From Alistipes senegalensis JC50 (GTDB lineage: Bacteria; Bacteroidota; Bacteroidia; Bacteroidales; Rikenellaceae): DNA of 64,000 nucleotides. A program made the translations under genes and the position numbers. The DNA lies in contig NZ_CP102252.1 in NCBI RefSeq assembly GCF_025145645.1, positions 1,860,001-1,924,000 on the forward strand, in the 5' to 3' direction. This document shows positions 33,745 through 42,832 of the stretch, piece by piece; the first letter of the stretch is position 1; every line of letters begins with the position of its first letter. Under the pieces are notes generated by a model that was not told where the DNA came from, ran no database searches, and worked only from the letters and a program-made list of their open reading frames with translations.

Positions 33745-34719
33745 ATGAACGTGAGACGAACGATACTCTTTCTCGCCGCCGCGGCGCTCTTGACGGGGTG
33801 CTTCAAGGACGTGTCAACCACGACGAATTACGTGATCAAGCCCCTCGTGCAGGACTTGTCGGGCGATCCGTACCTGGCGCTCGACGGGGTGAAAGCCTAC
33901 GCTTTCGACGCCGACACGACTCTTTATACCGTCGCGTCCTACGCGGATGCGTTGGAGGGCGTCGCCAGCCTGAAAGGCAACCCTTCGGAACGCCTTTCGC
34001 CCTTCGTCACGGCCGGGCCCTACGAGCGCGAAGGAACTTCCGGATGGGTCCAGATGTCGATGTCGAACGCTACGCAAATGGTCTTGGCCGTCGATACGGA
34101 GCATCGAATCTACGCCTACACCCAGCAGGAACTGACCGAAAACCTCCCGACCCTGTACGTGACGCTGCCTTTCAAGCCGTGGAAGGAGGGTTTTTCCTAC
34201 AAGGACGGCAGTTGGAGCTATTACAACGAATTCTATACGCCTCCCACCTACCTCGACTGCTTCATTGATCCCGCTGTCCAGAGCGAGGAGGGCGGTGCCG
34301 CGGAGGAGATTTCGAATTTGAAAGCCTATGCCTTCGCCGCCGACACCGCGGCGTGGTACATCGCCTCCTACGACGATGCCGTTGCGGGCAAGATCACTTC
34401 GAAGGACGACGATTCGTTCACGCGCTCCAATCCCAACTTCACGGCTTACAAGGAGGAGGGTTCGTCGCTCTATAAGATGCAGGTTTCGACCGGGACGCTG
34501 ATGGTGGTCGTGGTCGATCGCGTCGATCGGCTCTATGCCTACACGAAGAAGGAGGTCGATCTCGAAGGGGCTCCGCCGACCTTCTCCGTCCTCTTCCGGC
34601 CGTGGGTGCAGCAGTGGATCGACACGGAGGAGCCCGACGGTTGGATCGTCGTCAATCCGGCGCTCGACCCCGACCCCGACAAGGATTCGCAAACGCAAAC
34701 ACAACCACGCCGCCGATGA
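33745..34719 (+). CDS. Lipoprotein with two tandem homologous domains
   Basis: A 324-residue lipoprotein from the ATG at 33745 (lipobox LLTGC, Cys19). An in-frame ATG at 33718 overlaps folK and would bury the signal peptide. The mature protein is an internal duplication: VKAYAFDADTTLYTVASYAD (49-68) recurs as LKAYAFAADTAAWYIASYDD (192-211). HRIYAYTQQELTE likewise recurs as DRLYAYTKKEVDL, each followed by an FKPW/FRPW end. The repeat spacing is about 143 residues. I do not recognise a named family. Its stop overlaps the next gene's ATG (ATGA), so the two are coupled. Confidence 0.75.
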   Translation: MNVRRTILFLAAAALLTGCFKDVSTTTNYVIKPLVQDLSGDPYLALDGVKAYAFDADTTLYTVASYADALEGVASLKGNPSERLSPFVTAGPYEREGTSGWVQMSMSNATQMVLAVDTEHRIYAYTQQELTENLPTLYVTLPFKPWKEGFSYKDGSWSYYNEFYTPPTYLDCFIDPAVQSEEGGAAEEISNLKAYAFAADTAAWYIASYDDAVAGKITSKDDDSFTRSNPNFTAYKEEGSSLYKMQVSTGTLMVVVVDRVDRLYAYTKKEVDLEGAPPTFSVLFRPWVQQWIDTEEPDGWIVVNPALDPDPDKDSQTQTQPRRR

Positions 34720-36749
34720 ATACGCCGCGACATACCCTTTACCTGCTGCGCCTTGCGGTGGCGCTGCTCTTCGTGTCGGCCTTTCTGAGCCGTTGCGCGA
34801 GCATGATGACCCCTACCGGCGGTCCCCGCGACTCGCTTCCGCCCGTCATCGTGAACATGACGCCCGACAACAATTCGGTCAACCGGCCTCTCGTCGGCCA
34901 CGAGAAGATCTACATCGAGTTCGACGAGTTCGTGCAGCTCAAGGACCAGCAGAAGGAGTTCTTCACCTCTCCGGCCATGAAGAAGAAACCCACGGTCACC
35001 CTGCGCGGCCGGGGCATCGTGATCCAGTTGCGCGACACGCTGGCTCCGAACACGACCTATTCGCTCAACTTCGGCAGCGCCATCCGCGACAACAACGAGG
35101 GCAACCCGCTCTATTCGATGCGCTACGTCTTTTCGACGGGTCCCGAGATCGACTCGATGCTCCTCACGGGTTATACGGCCGACAGTTACAAGGCCGATTC
35201 TGTGTCGAAGACCTTCATCTGGTTCTTCCCGGCCGATTCGGTCGGGAACGTCGCCGAATACGACTCCACGGTGTTCAAGTACAAGCCTGCGTCGATCGCC
35301 CGCGCCGAGAACAACGGCATCTTCATCGCCCAGAACCTCAAGCCGATCCCCTACCGGGTCTACGCCGTCCAGGACAAGAACGACAACCAGATGTACGATC
35401 CGGGCAGCGACCAGGTGGGCTTCCTCGAAAAGACCTACAACCCGGCCGAGATGCCCGATTTCGCCATGTGGTACGATTCGATCCGCCAGTACGTGACTGC
35501 CGAGCCGCAGCTCTATTTCCGGATGTTCACCGACAAGGCGTTCCGCCGGCAGATGCTTTCGGAGTCCGAGCGGCCCCAGCAGCACAAGGCGATGCTCTAT
35601 TTCGCGTCGGCGCACCCGAAGATCACCGCCCTGCGTTTCGACAGCATCTCCGCCGACCGGGTCATCTTCGATCCCCAGACCGTGGGCCGCGATACGATCG
35701 CCCTGTGGTTCAACGTCCCCTCGGCCGACCTTCCCGATACGATCAAGGGTGAGATCACCTATTTCAAGCACGATACGGTCAACCGCTTGCAGGAGGTCAC
35801 CGAGCCGTTGAAACTCGCCTGGCGGCTGATCGAGACCAAGGAGCAGGAGCGCGAGCGCGAGAAGCTCGAACGCGACCGCCGCAAGGCCGAGGCCGCCGGC
35901 GAGGAGTGGGTCGAGCCCAAAAAACCGAATCCCTTCGCCGTCAAACTCCCCACTTCCGGCGACATCAACCCCGAGAACCACCTCACCGCGGAGTTCGATT
36001 ACCCGTTGGTGTCGGTCGATTCGTCGCGCCTGTTGTTGACGCGCCTGCTCGAAGACAATTCGGTCGAGGACGTTCCCGTGCATATGGTGCGCGATACGGG
36101 ACAGTTGCGCAAATGGTACATCCGCGCTCCGTGGAAGACGGCCGGACAATATATGCTGACCATCCCCGCGGGGGCCATCACCGACGTTGCGGGCCTTTCC
36201 AACGACTCGATCGTCGGCAAATACACGGTCCTCGACCCCGAGAAGTTCGCCACGGTGAAGATCCACGTCAACGGTCGTGACGACGGCACGAAATACATCG
36301 TCCAGCTGCTCGACGGCAACAACGCCCTCAAGCAGGAGCGGCGCGACGTGACGACGGGCGACATCCAGTTCAATTACGTTCCGGCCGGCGAGATCAAGTT
36401 CCGCATCATCGAGGACCGGAACGGCAACGGCAAGTGGGACACGGGCAACCTGGTCGAGCGGCGCCAGCCCGAGCGGGCTGAGATCTATGCCAACGACGAG
36501 GGCGAGGACACCTTCGCCACCAAGACCAACTGGGAGATCGAGTTCACGATGGACATGAACCGCATCTTCGCGCCGGTCACGATGCAGTCTCTTTCGCGCC
36601 TGCTGGACGAGCGCGAGGCCCAGCGCCTGCGCCGCGAGGAGGAGAAACGGCTCAAAGAGGGCCCGAAAAAGAACCGTCAGGAGCAGGAGCGCCAGCAGCA
36701 GAACAGCAATTTCAACGCTGCGGGCGGCATGTTCAATAATTTCAGGTAG
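34716..36749 (+). CDS. Large lipoprotein with Ig-like (Big_5) N-terminal domain
   Basis: A 677-residue envelope protein with a signal and lipobox-like FLSRC (about Cys27). The sequence TPTGGPRDSLPPVIVNMTPD followed by a domain on substrate-free Ig-like strands matches a conserved Bacteroidetes lipoprotein with a Big_5 domain. The middle holds a charged helix (EQEREREKLERDRRKAEAAG), and the C-terminus is Arg/Lys/Gln-rich. Starts inside the previous stop codon. It belongs to a conserved envelope cluster with the following beta-barrel gene; the molecular role is unknown. Confidence 0.75.
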   Translation: MNTPRHTLYLLRLAVALLFVSAFLSRCASMMTPTGGPRDSLPPVIVNMTPDNNSVNRPLVGHEKIYIEFDEFVQLKDQQKEFFTSPAMKKKPTVTLRGRGIVIQLRDTLAPNTTYSLNFGSAIRDNNEGNPLYSMRYVFSTGPEIDSMLLTGYTADSYKADSVSKTFIWFFPADSVGNVAEYDSTVFKYKPASIARAENNGIFIAQNLKPIPYRVYAVQDKNDNQMYDPGSDQVGFLEKTYNPAEMPDFAMWYDSIRQYVTAEPQLYFRMFTDKAFRRQMLSESERPQQHKAMLYFASAHPKITALRFDSISADRVIFDPQTVGRDTIALWFNVPSADLPDTIKGEITYFKHDTVNRLQEVTEPLKLAWRLIETKEQEREREKLERDRRKAEAAGEEWVEPKKPNPFAVKLPTSGDINPENHLTAEFDYPLVSVDSSRLLLTRLLEDNSVEDVPVHMVRDTGQLRKWYIRAPWKTAGQYMLTIPAGAITDVAGLSNDSIVGKYTVLDPEKFATVKIHVNGRDDGTKYIVQLLDGNNALKQERRDVTTGDIQFNYVPAGEIKFRIIEDRNGNGKWDTGNLVERRQPERAEIYANDEGEDTFATKTNWEIEFTMDMNRIFAPVTMQSLSRLLDEREAQRLRREEEKRLKEGPKKNRQEQERQQQNSNFNAAGGMFNNFR

Positions 36750-36750
36750 G

Positions 36751-37560
36751 ATGACGATGAAACGACATATCATTGCCGGGCTCCTCGCCTTCGCCGCTCT
36801 CGCCGCGTGGCAGGGCGCCTCGGCGCAGCATACGCTCGGCTTCACGGTGGGCTACGGCATGGGCAACGGCCGCTTCCAGCCCCAGCAGGAGATGCGGGCG
36901 ATGTGGGGCATGTACAGCGGCGGCCTTTCGTGGCGTTACTACGGCACGCAGCGCTTCGTGGGCGGCTTCGGCGTCGATCTCGAATTTCTCCAGCAGGGCT
37001 TTTCGTTCGCGCCCAACGCCTCGCTGGTCGAGGAGAAGAAGGATTATCTCTACTATTCGCGGCATGTCAATTCGATTGTGCTGCCGGTCGTCTGGCAGCC
37101 CCATGTCTACATGTTCCGCAACCGCATGCGCGTCTACCTCGAGGCCGCCGCGACCTTCTCCTATAACTTCTCTTCGACTTACGAGAACGAGCAGGCGCGG
37201 GCCAACGGGGCTTCCGACTGGAAGGGAACCTACGATTTCAAGCTCCCGCGCGACAACCGCTGGGGTTACGGGCTGGCCGGGGGCGGCGGCATCGCCTTCC
37301 TGATCCGCCGTTTCGAACTGAATTTCCGCGTGCGTTACTATTTCGGTTATTCGGACATCGTCCGCAACCGCAACAAATATTCGGACAATGTCGGCGACGG
37401 GTCGGAAAACCCCTTCTGGGCCACGCCGCTGCGTTCTCCGCTCGACAACCTCACGATCTCCGTGGGGCTCAACTACCGCTTCAACAAACAGGGCTTCGAG
37501 ACCTGGAAACCGAGACCCAAGAGGGAGAAGAACCGCGAGGTCTTCAAATATGGGTTGTAA
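36751..37560 (+). CDS. Outer-membrane beta-barrel protein (PorT-like)
   Basis: A 269-residue protein with a signal peptide ending QGASAQ (about residue 25) and a pattern of alternating strands ending NLTISVGLNYRFN, typical of the porin/PorT-like OMP_b-brl family. Residues include RRFELNFRVRYYFGYSDIV. A basic C-terminal tail (KPRPKREKNREVFKYGL) follows the last strand. It begins 1 base after the Ig-like lipoprotein. Members include the type IX secretion protein PorT, but this identity is not certain. Confidence 0.75.
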   Translation: MTMKRHIIAGLLAFAALAAWQGASAQHTLGFTVGYGMGNGRFQPQQEMRAMWGMYSGGLSWRYYGTQRFVGGFGVDLEFLQQGFSFAPNASLVEEKKDYLYYSRHVNSIVLPVVWQPHVYMFRNRMRVYLEAAATFSYNFSSTYENEQARANGASDWKGTYDFKLPRDNRWGYGLAGGGGIAFLIRRFELNFRVRYYFGYSDIVRNRNKYSDNVGDGSENPFWATPLRSPLDNLTISVGLNYRFNKQGFETWKPRPKREKNREVFKYGL

Positions 37561-37572
37561 AAACAGCAGATT

Positions 37573-37914
37573 ATGGAAACCACCCGTCAGCAGAAAATCG
37601 CCAAACAGATTCAGAAGGACGCCGCCGACATCTTCCAGAAGGAGGGTGCGCAGATCGTCCGCGGTGCGCTCGTCACGGTCACGGCCGTGCGTGTTTCGCC
37701 CGATTTCAGCTACGCCAAGATCTACGTCAGCATCTTCCCCTTCGAGCAGAGCGGGGAGGTGATGCAGCGCCTCGAACACCAGAATTGGTTCATCCGCCGG
37801 GCCTTGGGCCAGCGGTTGCGCAACCAGTTGAAAAACGTCCCCGAAATCCAGTTCTTCCTCGACGATTCCCTGGAATACATCGAGAATATCGACAAAGCGT
37901 TGAAGAACGAATAA
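37573..37914 (+). CDS. rbfA: Ribosome-binding factor A
   Basis: A 113-residue KH-like protein that helps 30S maturation. It contains RQQKIAKQIQKDAADIFQKE, GALVTVTAVRVSPDFSYAKI (the RbfA signature region), and LRNQLKNVPEIQFFLDDSLEY. Length and order are normal. It is 12 bases after the beta-barrel gene and 7 before the permease. Confidence 0.93.
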   Translation: METTRQQKIAKQIQKDAADIFQKEGAQIVRGALVTVTAVRVSPDFSYAKIYVSIFPFEQSGEVMQRLEHQNWFIRRALGQRLRNQLKNVPEIQFFLDDSLEYIENIDKALKNE

Positions 37915-37921
37915 CCGGACC

Positions 37922-39127
37922 ATGCTGCCGCAGCTCTTCGCCCGCCGCTACCTCTTCTCGTCCCAATCCCGGTCGGTCGTCAACCTGATCGCGGGACTGA
38001 GCGTCGCGGCCGTTGCGATGCCCGTCGCGGCGATGATCATCCTGCTGTCGGTCTTCAACGGCTTCGAGTCGTTGGTGAAGTCGATGTATTCGGCTTTCGA
38101 CGCCGACCTGACCGTCACTCCGCGGCAGGGGCAGACTTTCGCACAGGGGGAGATCGACTCCGCGGCGCTTCGGCGCATCCCGGGCGTCGGGGCGTTGTCG
38201 TTCACGCTCGAACAGAGCGCCCTGCTCGAACACGGGGGGCGTCAGGCCACCGCCACGGTGCGGGGCGTCGATGACGCCTATGCCGAGGTGTTCGCCTTGG
38301 GCGACGCTGTGTCGGCCGGGGAGTGGCGGGTGCGTCTGGGCGATCTGGAACGGCTGGTCATCGGACAGTCTATGGCGTGGATGTTGGGTATCCGGTCGCT
38401 GGCCGACGCCGATGTCACGCTCTACGCCGTGCGCCGGGGTTCGTTCTCGTCGCTGCTGCCGTTGGAGAACTACACGCGCCGCACGGAGCCCGTGGGCGGG
38501 GTCTATACGCTCGACCTCGACACCGAGCGCACTTATGTGCTCTCGTCGCTGCGGTTGGCGCAGGAGCTTTTCGGTTACCCGGGCCGCGCTTCGTCGCTGG
38601 TCGTGCGCCTCGATCCGGGGGCCGATGCCGCCGGGGTCCGCCGGGCCGTCGCCGAGACTGTGGGCGACGACTTCCGGGTCCGCACGCGCGACGAACTCCG
38701 CGCTTCGTTCTACCGCATCATGGCCTACGAGAAGTGGGGCATCTTCTTCATCGCCCTGCTGGTGCTCGTCATCGCCTCGTTCTCGGTGGTGGGGGCGTTG
38801 GCCATGCTGATCGTCGAGAAGCGGGGCGACATTGCGACGCTCCGGGCGCTGGGGGCTGACACGGGACTGATACGGGCCGTGTTCCGCTCCGAAGGATTTC
38901 TGATATGCGGTCTGGGAGCCGCCGTCGGTGTCGTGCTGGGTGTCGGCGCGAGCCTCGTGCAGCAGCATTTCGGGTTGATCGAGATTCCCGCCGAGACGTT
39001 CCTCACGAAGAGTTACCCCGTCGAGTTCCGTTTTGCCGACCTGTTGGCCGTTCTCGCCGCCTTCGCCGCCGTGGCCGTCCTGCTGTCGGGCGTCACGGTG
39101 CGCAGTATGTTGAAAAACAACGAATGA
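37922..39127 (+). CDS. LolC/LolE-like FtsX-family ABC permease
   Basis: A 401-residue inner-membrane protein. One N-terminal helix (about 22-47, NLIAGLSVAAVAMPVAAMII) precedes a periplasmic MacB-like domain. Three C-terminal helices form the FtsX domain (FFIALLVLVIASFSVVGALA then EKRGDIATLRALG). This is the topology of the LolC/E components that release lipoproteins from the inner membrane. No ATPase gene is adjacent. It lies 7 bases after rbfA, a common neighbourhood in Bacteroidetes. Confidence 0.85.
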   Translation: MLPQLFARRYLFSSQSRSVVNLIAGLSVAAVAMPVAAMIILLSVFNGFESLVKSMYSAFDADLTVTPRQGQTFAQGEIDSAALRRIPGVGALSFTLEQSALLEHGGRQATATVRGVDDAYAEVFALGDAVSAGEWRVRLGDLERLVIGQSMAWMLGIRSLADADVTLYAVRRGSFSSLLPLENYTRRTEPVGGVYTLDLDTERTYVLSSLRLAQELFGYPGRASSLVVRLDPGADAAGVRRAVAETVGDDFRVRTRDELRASFYRIMAYEKWGIFFIALLVLVIASFSVVGALAMLIVEKRGDIATLRALGADTGLIRAVFRSEGFLICGLGAAVGVVLGVGASLVQQHFGLIEIPAETFLTKSYPVEFRFADLLAVLAAFAAVAVLLSGVTVRSMLKNNE

Positions 39128-39128
39128 T

Positions 39129-39956
39129 ATGAAACGATACCTCCGTATAACGGCTTTCGCCCTCTTCGCGGTGCTTTTCGCCGCCTGCGCCCGCCACAAA
39201 ATCATCCCCGACGACAAGCTGGCGCAGATTTTCCACGATGCGTTCCTCACCAACGCCTATATCGGCAACGGGAATGTCAAAACCGATTCGCTGCGCATCT
39301 ACGAGCCGATCTTCGCCCGTTACGGTTATACGACCGACGACGTTCACTACACCATCGGCAACTTCTCGAAGCGCAAGAGCGCCCGCCTGGGCGACATCGT
39401 CGAGCGCGCCATCGAGATGCTCGAACGCGAAGGCAAGTTTTACAACCGCGAGGTCGCCGTGCTCGACACGATCGACAACGTGGCCCGCCGGACCTTCACC
39501 CGGGCGGTCCTCGCCGACTCGCTGATCCGCGTGCGGTCGCTGGCCGACACGGCGCGGTTGAGCTTCTCGCTCGACGTTGAGCCGGGCGACTACCAGCTTT
39601 CGCTCAGGTACCTCGTCGATTCGCTCGACCGCAATGACAAGGGGCTCAAGGGCTCCGTCTGGCTCGAACGCCGCGACAGCACCCGCACGGGGGTCTATAC
39701 CACGACCCTGCGGCGCAACCGCGAGGAGACTTTCTCGCGCCGTTTCACCGTCGATTCGTCGCACCGCCGCCTGCGCATCGACTTCTTGAACTTCACGGGC
39801 AAGCCCCAGCGCCCCTCGGTGACGGTCACCGACCTGAAGGTCGAATTCACGCCTCCGACGCGCACGGCGGTCGAAAAGCTCTACGAACAGCAACTCGGTA
39901 TCCGTATTTTCGCCGATGAATTCTTCCGCGCAGCCCTCCCGGCGGATAGCCTCTAA
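39129..39956 (+). CDS. DUF4296 lipoprotein
   Basis: A 275-residue lipoprotein (lipobox LFAAC, about Cys20) with the DUF4296 pattern KIIPDDKLAQIFHDAFLTNA and IFARYGYTTDDVHYTIGNFS. A basic helix and a second beta domain follow. Conserved in Bacteroidetes next to LolE-like permeases; function unknown. It starts 1 base after the permease stop, and its last 41 bases overlap the next gene. Confidence 0.85.
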   Translation: MKRYLRITAFALFAVLFAACARHKIIPDDKLAQIFHDAFLTNAYIGNGNVKTDSLRIYEPIFARYGYTTDDVHYTIGNFSKRKSARLGDIVERAIEMLEREGKFYNREVAVLDTIDNVARRTFTRAVLADSLIRVRSLADTARLSFSLDVEPGDYQLSLRYLVDSLDRNDKGLKGSVWLERRDSTRTGVYTTTLRRNREETFSRRFTVDSSHRRLRIDFLNFTGKPQRPSVTVTDLKVEFTPPTRTAVEKLYEQQLGIRIFADEFFRAALPADSL

Positions 39957-40269
39957 CCTCCTCTGGACCTCCGGGGGCATCGTCCGCAATCCGTTGCTGA
40001 CGCTCGACTCCGGCGGGCGTGTGGTTGCCGTCGAAACCTGTCCCGAGCCCGACCGCCTCGCCGCCACGGAGTTCTATGCGGGATTGTTGGTCCCCGGCTT
40101 TCCGGACGACTTCCGTGCGGCTTTCGAGCGTCTGTGCCGGAGCTCTGCGGCGCCGTTGCCCGAGTTGCTCGCGCAGACCGTGACGCCCGGCGGCGTGTTG
40201 GTCGTGATCTCGGGTCTCGACTACGAATCGCTGCGGTTGACACCCCGGTCGCAAATCCGCAGGTTATAA
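39916..40269 (+). CDS. Small protein resembling an amidohydrolase N-terminal stub
   Basis: A 117-residue frame overlapping the DUF4296 gene by 41 bases. The stretch IASNLLWTSGGIVRNPLLTL followed by GRVVAVE and AGLLVPGFPDDF resembles the first composite-sheet domain of metal-dependent amidohydrolases, where LxPGF is normally followed by a metal-binding HxH. Here no histidine follows, and the rest of the barrel is missing. It could be a conserved small protein or a decayed remnant. The open frame ends 9 bases before the convergent xerD stop. Confidence 0.5.
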   Translation: MNSSAQPSRRIASNLLWTSGGIVRNPLLTLDSGGRVVAVETCPEPDRLAATEFYAGLLVPGFPDDFRAAFERLCRSSAAPLPELLAQTVTPGGVLVVISGLDYESLRLTPRSQIRRL

Positions 40270-40277
40270 TTCCCTTG

Positions 40278-41174
40278 TCAGATCGGCAGATGCTCTTCGA
40301 CCGTGTGACGCAGATGTTCGCGGTCGAGATGGGTGTATATTTCGGTCGTCAGAATATTTTCGTGCCCCAGCATCTCCTGCACCTGGCGGATCGAGGCGCC
40401 GCCTTCGAGCAGGTGGGTGGCGAACGAGTGGCGGAAGGTGTGGGGACTGATGCGCTTGGTGATCCCGGCCCGGCGGGCGGCCTCCTTGAGGATGGTGAAG
40501 ATCATCACCCGGGTGAGTTGTTTGCCGCGGTTGTTCAGGAATACGACCTCCTCGCCCGTCCGGGCGCTCCGGCGCTTTTCGAGATAGAGTTGGATGCGGT
40601 CGCGCGCCGCGGCGCTGATCGGCACCAGCCGCTGCTTGTCGCCCTTGCCGATCACTCGGATGTACCCTTCGCCGAAAAAGAGGTCCTGCATCCGCAGCGA
40701 CGTGAGTTCCGAGACACGCAGCCCGCACGAGTAGAGCACTTCGAGCATGGCGCTGTCGCGCAGCCCCTTGGGCGTCGAGGTGTCCACGGCGGCGATGATG
40801 CGGTCGATCTCCGGGGTGGTGAGCACGTCGGGGAGCTGGCGTCCGAATTTGGGCGTCAGGACGAATTCCGCCGGCGACGATTCGATCTTGTCGGAGATCA
40901 TCAGGAAATTGAAAAAACTCTTCACGCCGCTCAGCGCCCTCGCCTGCGAGGTCTTTTCGCGTCCCTTGTCGTAGAGCCACGCCATGTAACGTTCGATCAT
41001 CGCCTCCTCGACCTTGTGGGGCGCTACGTCCCATTGGCGCAGGATGAAATGGGCGAATTGCCGCAGGTCGCGCATGTACGATTCGACGGTGTTTTTCGAG
41101 AGCCGCTTTTCCAGTTTTATATAGGTGCGGTAGCGGCGTCCGGCCTCCTCCCATTTTTTCGTATTTTCTGCCAT
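40278..41174 (-). CDS. xerD: Tyrosine recombinase XerD
   Basis: A 298-residue recombinase that resolves chromosome dimers at dif. It has a SAM-like N-terminal domain (1-100) and the catalytic domain with the conserved residues in order: Arg in LYSCGLRVSEL, Lys in the beta-hairpin IGKGDKQRLVP, HTFRHSFATHLLEGG (HxxR), LGHENILTT (His) and IYTHLD (Tyr). Length is normal. It is divergent from prmA. Confidence 0.93.
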   Translation of the reverse strand: MAENTKKWEEAGRRYRTYIKLEKRLSKNTVESYMRDLRQFAHFILRQWDVAPHKVEEAMIERYMAWLYDKGREKTSQARALSGVKSFFNFLMISDKIESSPAEFVLTPKFGRQLPDVLTTPEIDRIIAAVDTSTPKGLRDSAMLEVLYSCGLRVSELTSLRMQDLFFGEGYIRVIGKGDKQRLVPISAAARDRIQLYLEKRRSARTGEEVVFLNNRGKQLTRVMIFTILKEAARRAGITKRISPHTFRHSFATHLLEGGASIRQVQEMLGHENILTTEIYTHLDREHLRHTVEEHLPI

Positions 41175-41204
41175 GTCCGATCCGCTCGATGTCGATAATT
41201 TGAG

Positions 41205-41212
41205 TAACTTTG
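41205..41212 (+). promoter_or_regulatory. -7 box of prmA
   Basis: TAACTTTG lies inside a longer in-frame extension of prmA, which argues that translation begins downstream, at 41239 or 41245. Confidence 0.5.
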
Positions 41213-41238
41213 CTCCGACGAAGGTACGAAAATTTTAC

Positions 41239-42075
41239 ATGATTATGGATTACGTTGCACTCAATATTCCGTGTTCCGACGACGAGCAGGCCGGAATCCT
41301 GACCGCCGAACTGGCCGACTTTCCGTTCGAGAGTTTCGAGATCGGCGACGGCGTGCTGAAAGCCTATATCCCGCAGGAGCGGTTGGCCGATTGCAAGGAG
41401 CAGGTCGATGGTCTGCTGGCGCGCTACGGCGTCGCCGGACGTTATATCTCCATCGAGACGCAGAATTGGAACGCCTTGTGGGAGAGCAATTTTCCGGCCG
41501 TCGATGTCGAAGGGCGCCTGCGCATCCGCGCGCCGTTCCACGAGGCGGCTCCCGCCGGCGAGACGGAGGTGATCGTGATGCCCAAGATGTCGTTCGGCAC
41601 GGGCCACCACGCTACGACGTGGCTGATGTCGCGCGCGGTGCTCGACCTCGGGGTCGCGGGCCGCACGGGGCTCGACATGGGCAGCGGCACGGGCGTGCTG
41701 GCGATCGTCGCCGCGAAGTGCGGCGCCGCGCATGTCGATGCCGTGGACATCGACGACTGGGCCGATGAGAACTGCCGCGAGAACGTCGCCGCCAACGGGG
41801 TTTCGGAGCGCATTACCCCGATGTTGGGCGATGTCCGCCGCATCGCGGGCCGGAGTTACGATTTCATTCTGGCCAACATCAACCGCAATATCCTCGTGGC
41901 CGACATGGCGGCCTATGCCGCGGCCCTGGCCCCGGGCGGCGATCTGGTGATGAGCGGATTTCTGGAACAGGACGTTCCGGCGATCACGGAGGCCGCCGCG
42001 AAACTGGGAATGACGGTTGCCGCCACCGCCGACCGCGACGGTTGGATGCTGGTACATGTGAAAAAGGAGTCGTGA
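41239..42075 (+). CDS. prmA: Ribosomal protein L11 methyltransferase
   Basis: A 278-residue SAM-dependent methyltransferase (starting MIMDYVALNIP). The family features are MSFGTGHHATTWLM, the SAM-binding LDMGSGTGVLAIVAAKCGA, VDIDDWADENCREN and the catalytic-region LANINRNIL. The open frame extends to 41173, but a -7 box at 41205-41212 falls inside that extension. It likely forms an operon with recO, whose GTG start overlaps the prmA stop. Confidence 0.92.
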   Translation: MIMDYVALNIPCSDDEQAGILTAELADFPFESFEIGDGVLKAYIPQERLADCKEQVDGLLARYGVAGRYISIETQNWNALWESNFPAVDVEGRLRIRAPFHEAAPAGETEVIVMPKMSFGTGHHATTWLMSRAVLDLGVAGRTGLDMGSGTGVLAIVAAKCGAAHVDAVDIDDWADENCRENVAANGVSERITPMLGDVRRIAGRSYDFILANINRNILVADMAAYAAALAPGGDLVMSGFLEQDVPAITEAAAKLGMTVAATADRDGWMLVHVKKES

Positions 42076-42797
42076 AAAGCTACAAAGGCCGCGGCATCGT
42101 GCTGCACACGCTCAAGTACGGCGATTCTTCGATGGTCGCCTACCTGTTGACCGACATCGGGGGCCGCCGCAGTTACATGGTGCAGGGGGTCCGCAGCCGC
42201 AGCGGGCGGGGTTCGAAGCTGGCGTTGTTCCAGCCGATGTTCCCCGTCGAGTTCGAGGGGTTGGAATCCCCGCGGCAGCAGATGGACCGTTTCAAGGAGG
42301 TGCGTGCGGGGTTCGTGCTGCAAAGCCTGCCGTTCGACGTTCGCAAATCCACGATGGCGCTCTTTATGGCCGAAGTTTTGTATCGTCTGGTCCGGGAGAG
42401 CGAGCCCAACGAACCGCTTTTCGACTTCGTGTGGGGTTCGGCCGAGGCGTTGGATGCGATGGACGACGGGGTTTCGAATTTCCACCTTTGGTTCCTGGCC
42501 AACCTGAGCCGCCTGCTGGGCTACCGTCCGGGCAACGACTATACGCCGGGGGCGTGGTTCGACATCCGCGAAGGATTGTACACCCCCGTGCGGCCCGCAC
42601 ACCCGGGGGTGATGACGCAGGAGTGCGCCGCGCTGCTCGATACGATGCTGCGCTGCGACGTGAGGCGTCTGGGCGAAGTGGCGTTGAACCGCAAACGGCG
42701 GTCGGACTTTTTGAGTGCGATGTTGTCCTATTTCGGCTATCATCTCGACGCCATCAGCGCCGTGCAGTCGGCGCGCATACTACGGGAGGTGTTTTAA
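42072..42797 (+). CDS. recO: DNA repair protein RecO
   Basis: A 241-residue protein with an N-terminal OB fold (KGRGIVLHTLKYGDSSMVAY, GGRRSYMVQGVRS) and the helical C-terminal domain. RecO loads RecA with RecR and anneals single strands. The chosen start is GTG at 42072, which overlaps the prmA TGA and puts VKSYKGRGIVL at the N-terminus; an upstream ATG at 42042 lies inside prmA. The zinc-finger cysteines of some RecO proteins are not evident. Confidence 0.88.
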   Translation: MKSYKGRGIVLHTLKYGDSSMVAYLLTDIGGRRSYMVQGVRSRSGRGSKLALFQPMFPVEFEGLESPRQQMDRFKEVRAGFVLQSLPFDVRKSTMALFMAEVLYRLVRESEPNEPLFDFVWGSAEALDAMDDGVSNFHLWFLANLSRLLGYRPGNDYTPGAWFDIREGLYTPVRPAHPGVMTQECAALLDTMLRCDVRRLGEVALNRKRRSDFLSAMLSYFGYHLDAISAVQSARILREVF

Positions 42798-42832
42798 CGT
42801 TATTGATAGAGAGAAGATAAAAGGGGAAAACT

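Noticed and set aside
38223..38235. TGCTCGAACACGG, a near copy of the LacI operator candidate on the other strand; a shorter match at 29185-29195.
   Set aside because: Both lie inside coding sequence (codons for Leu-Glu-His-Gly), far from a promoter, and use codons common in this genome. They do show that the half-site alone is not specific.
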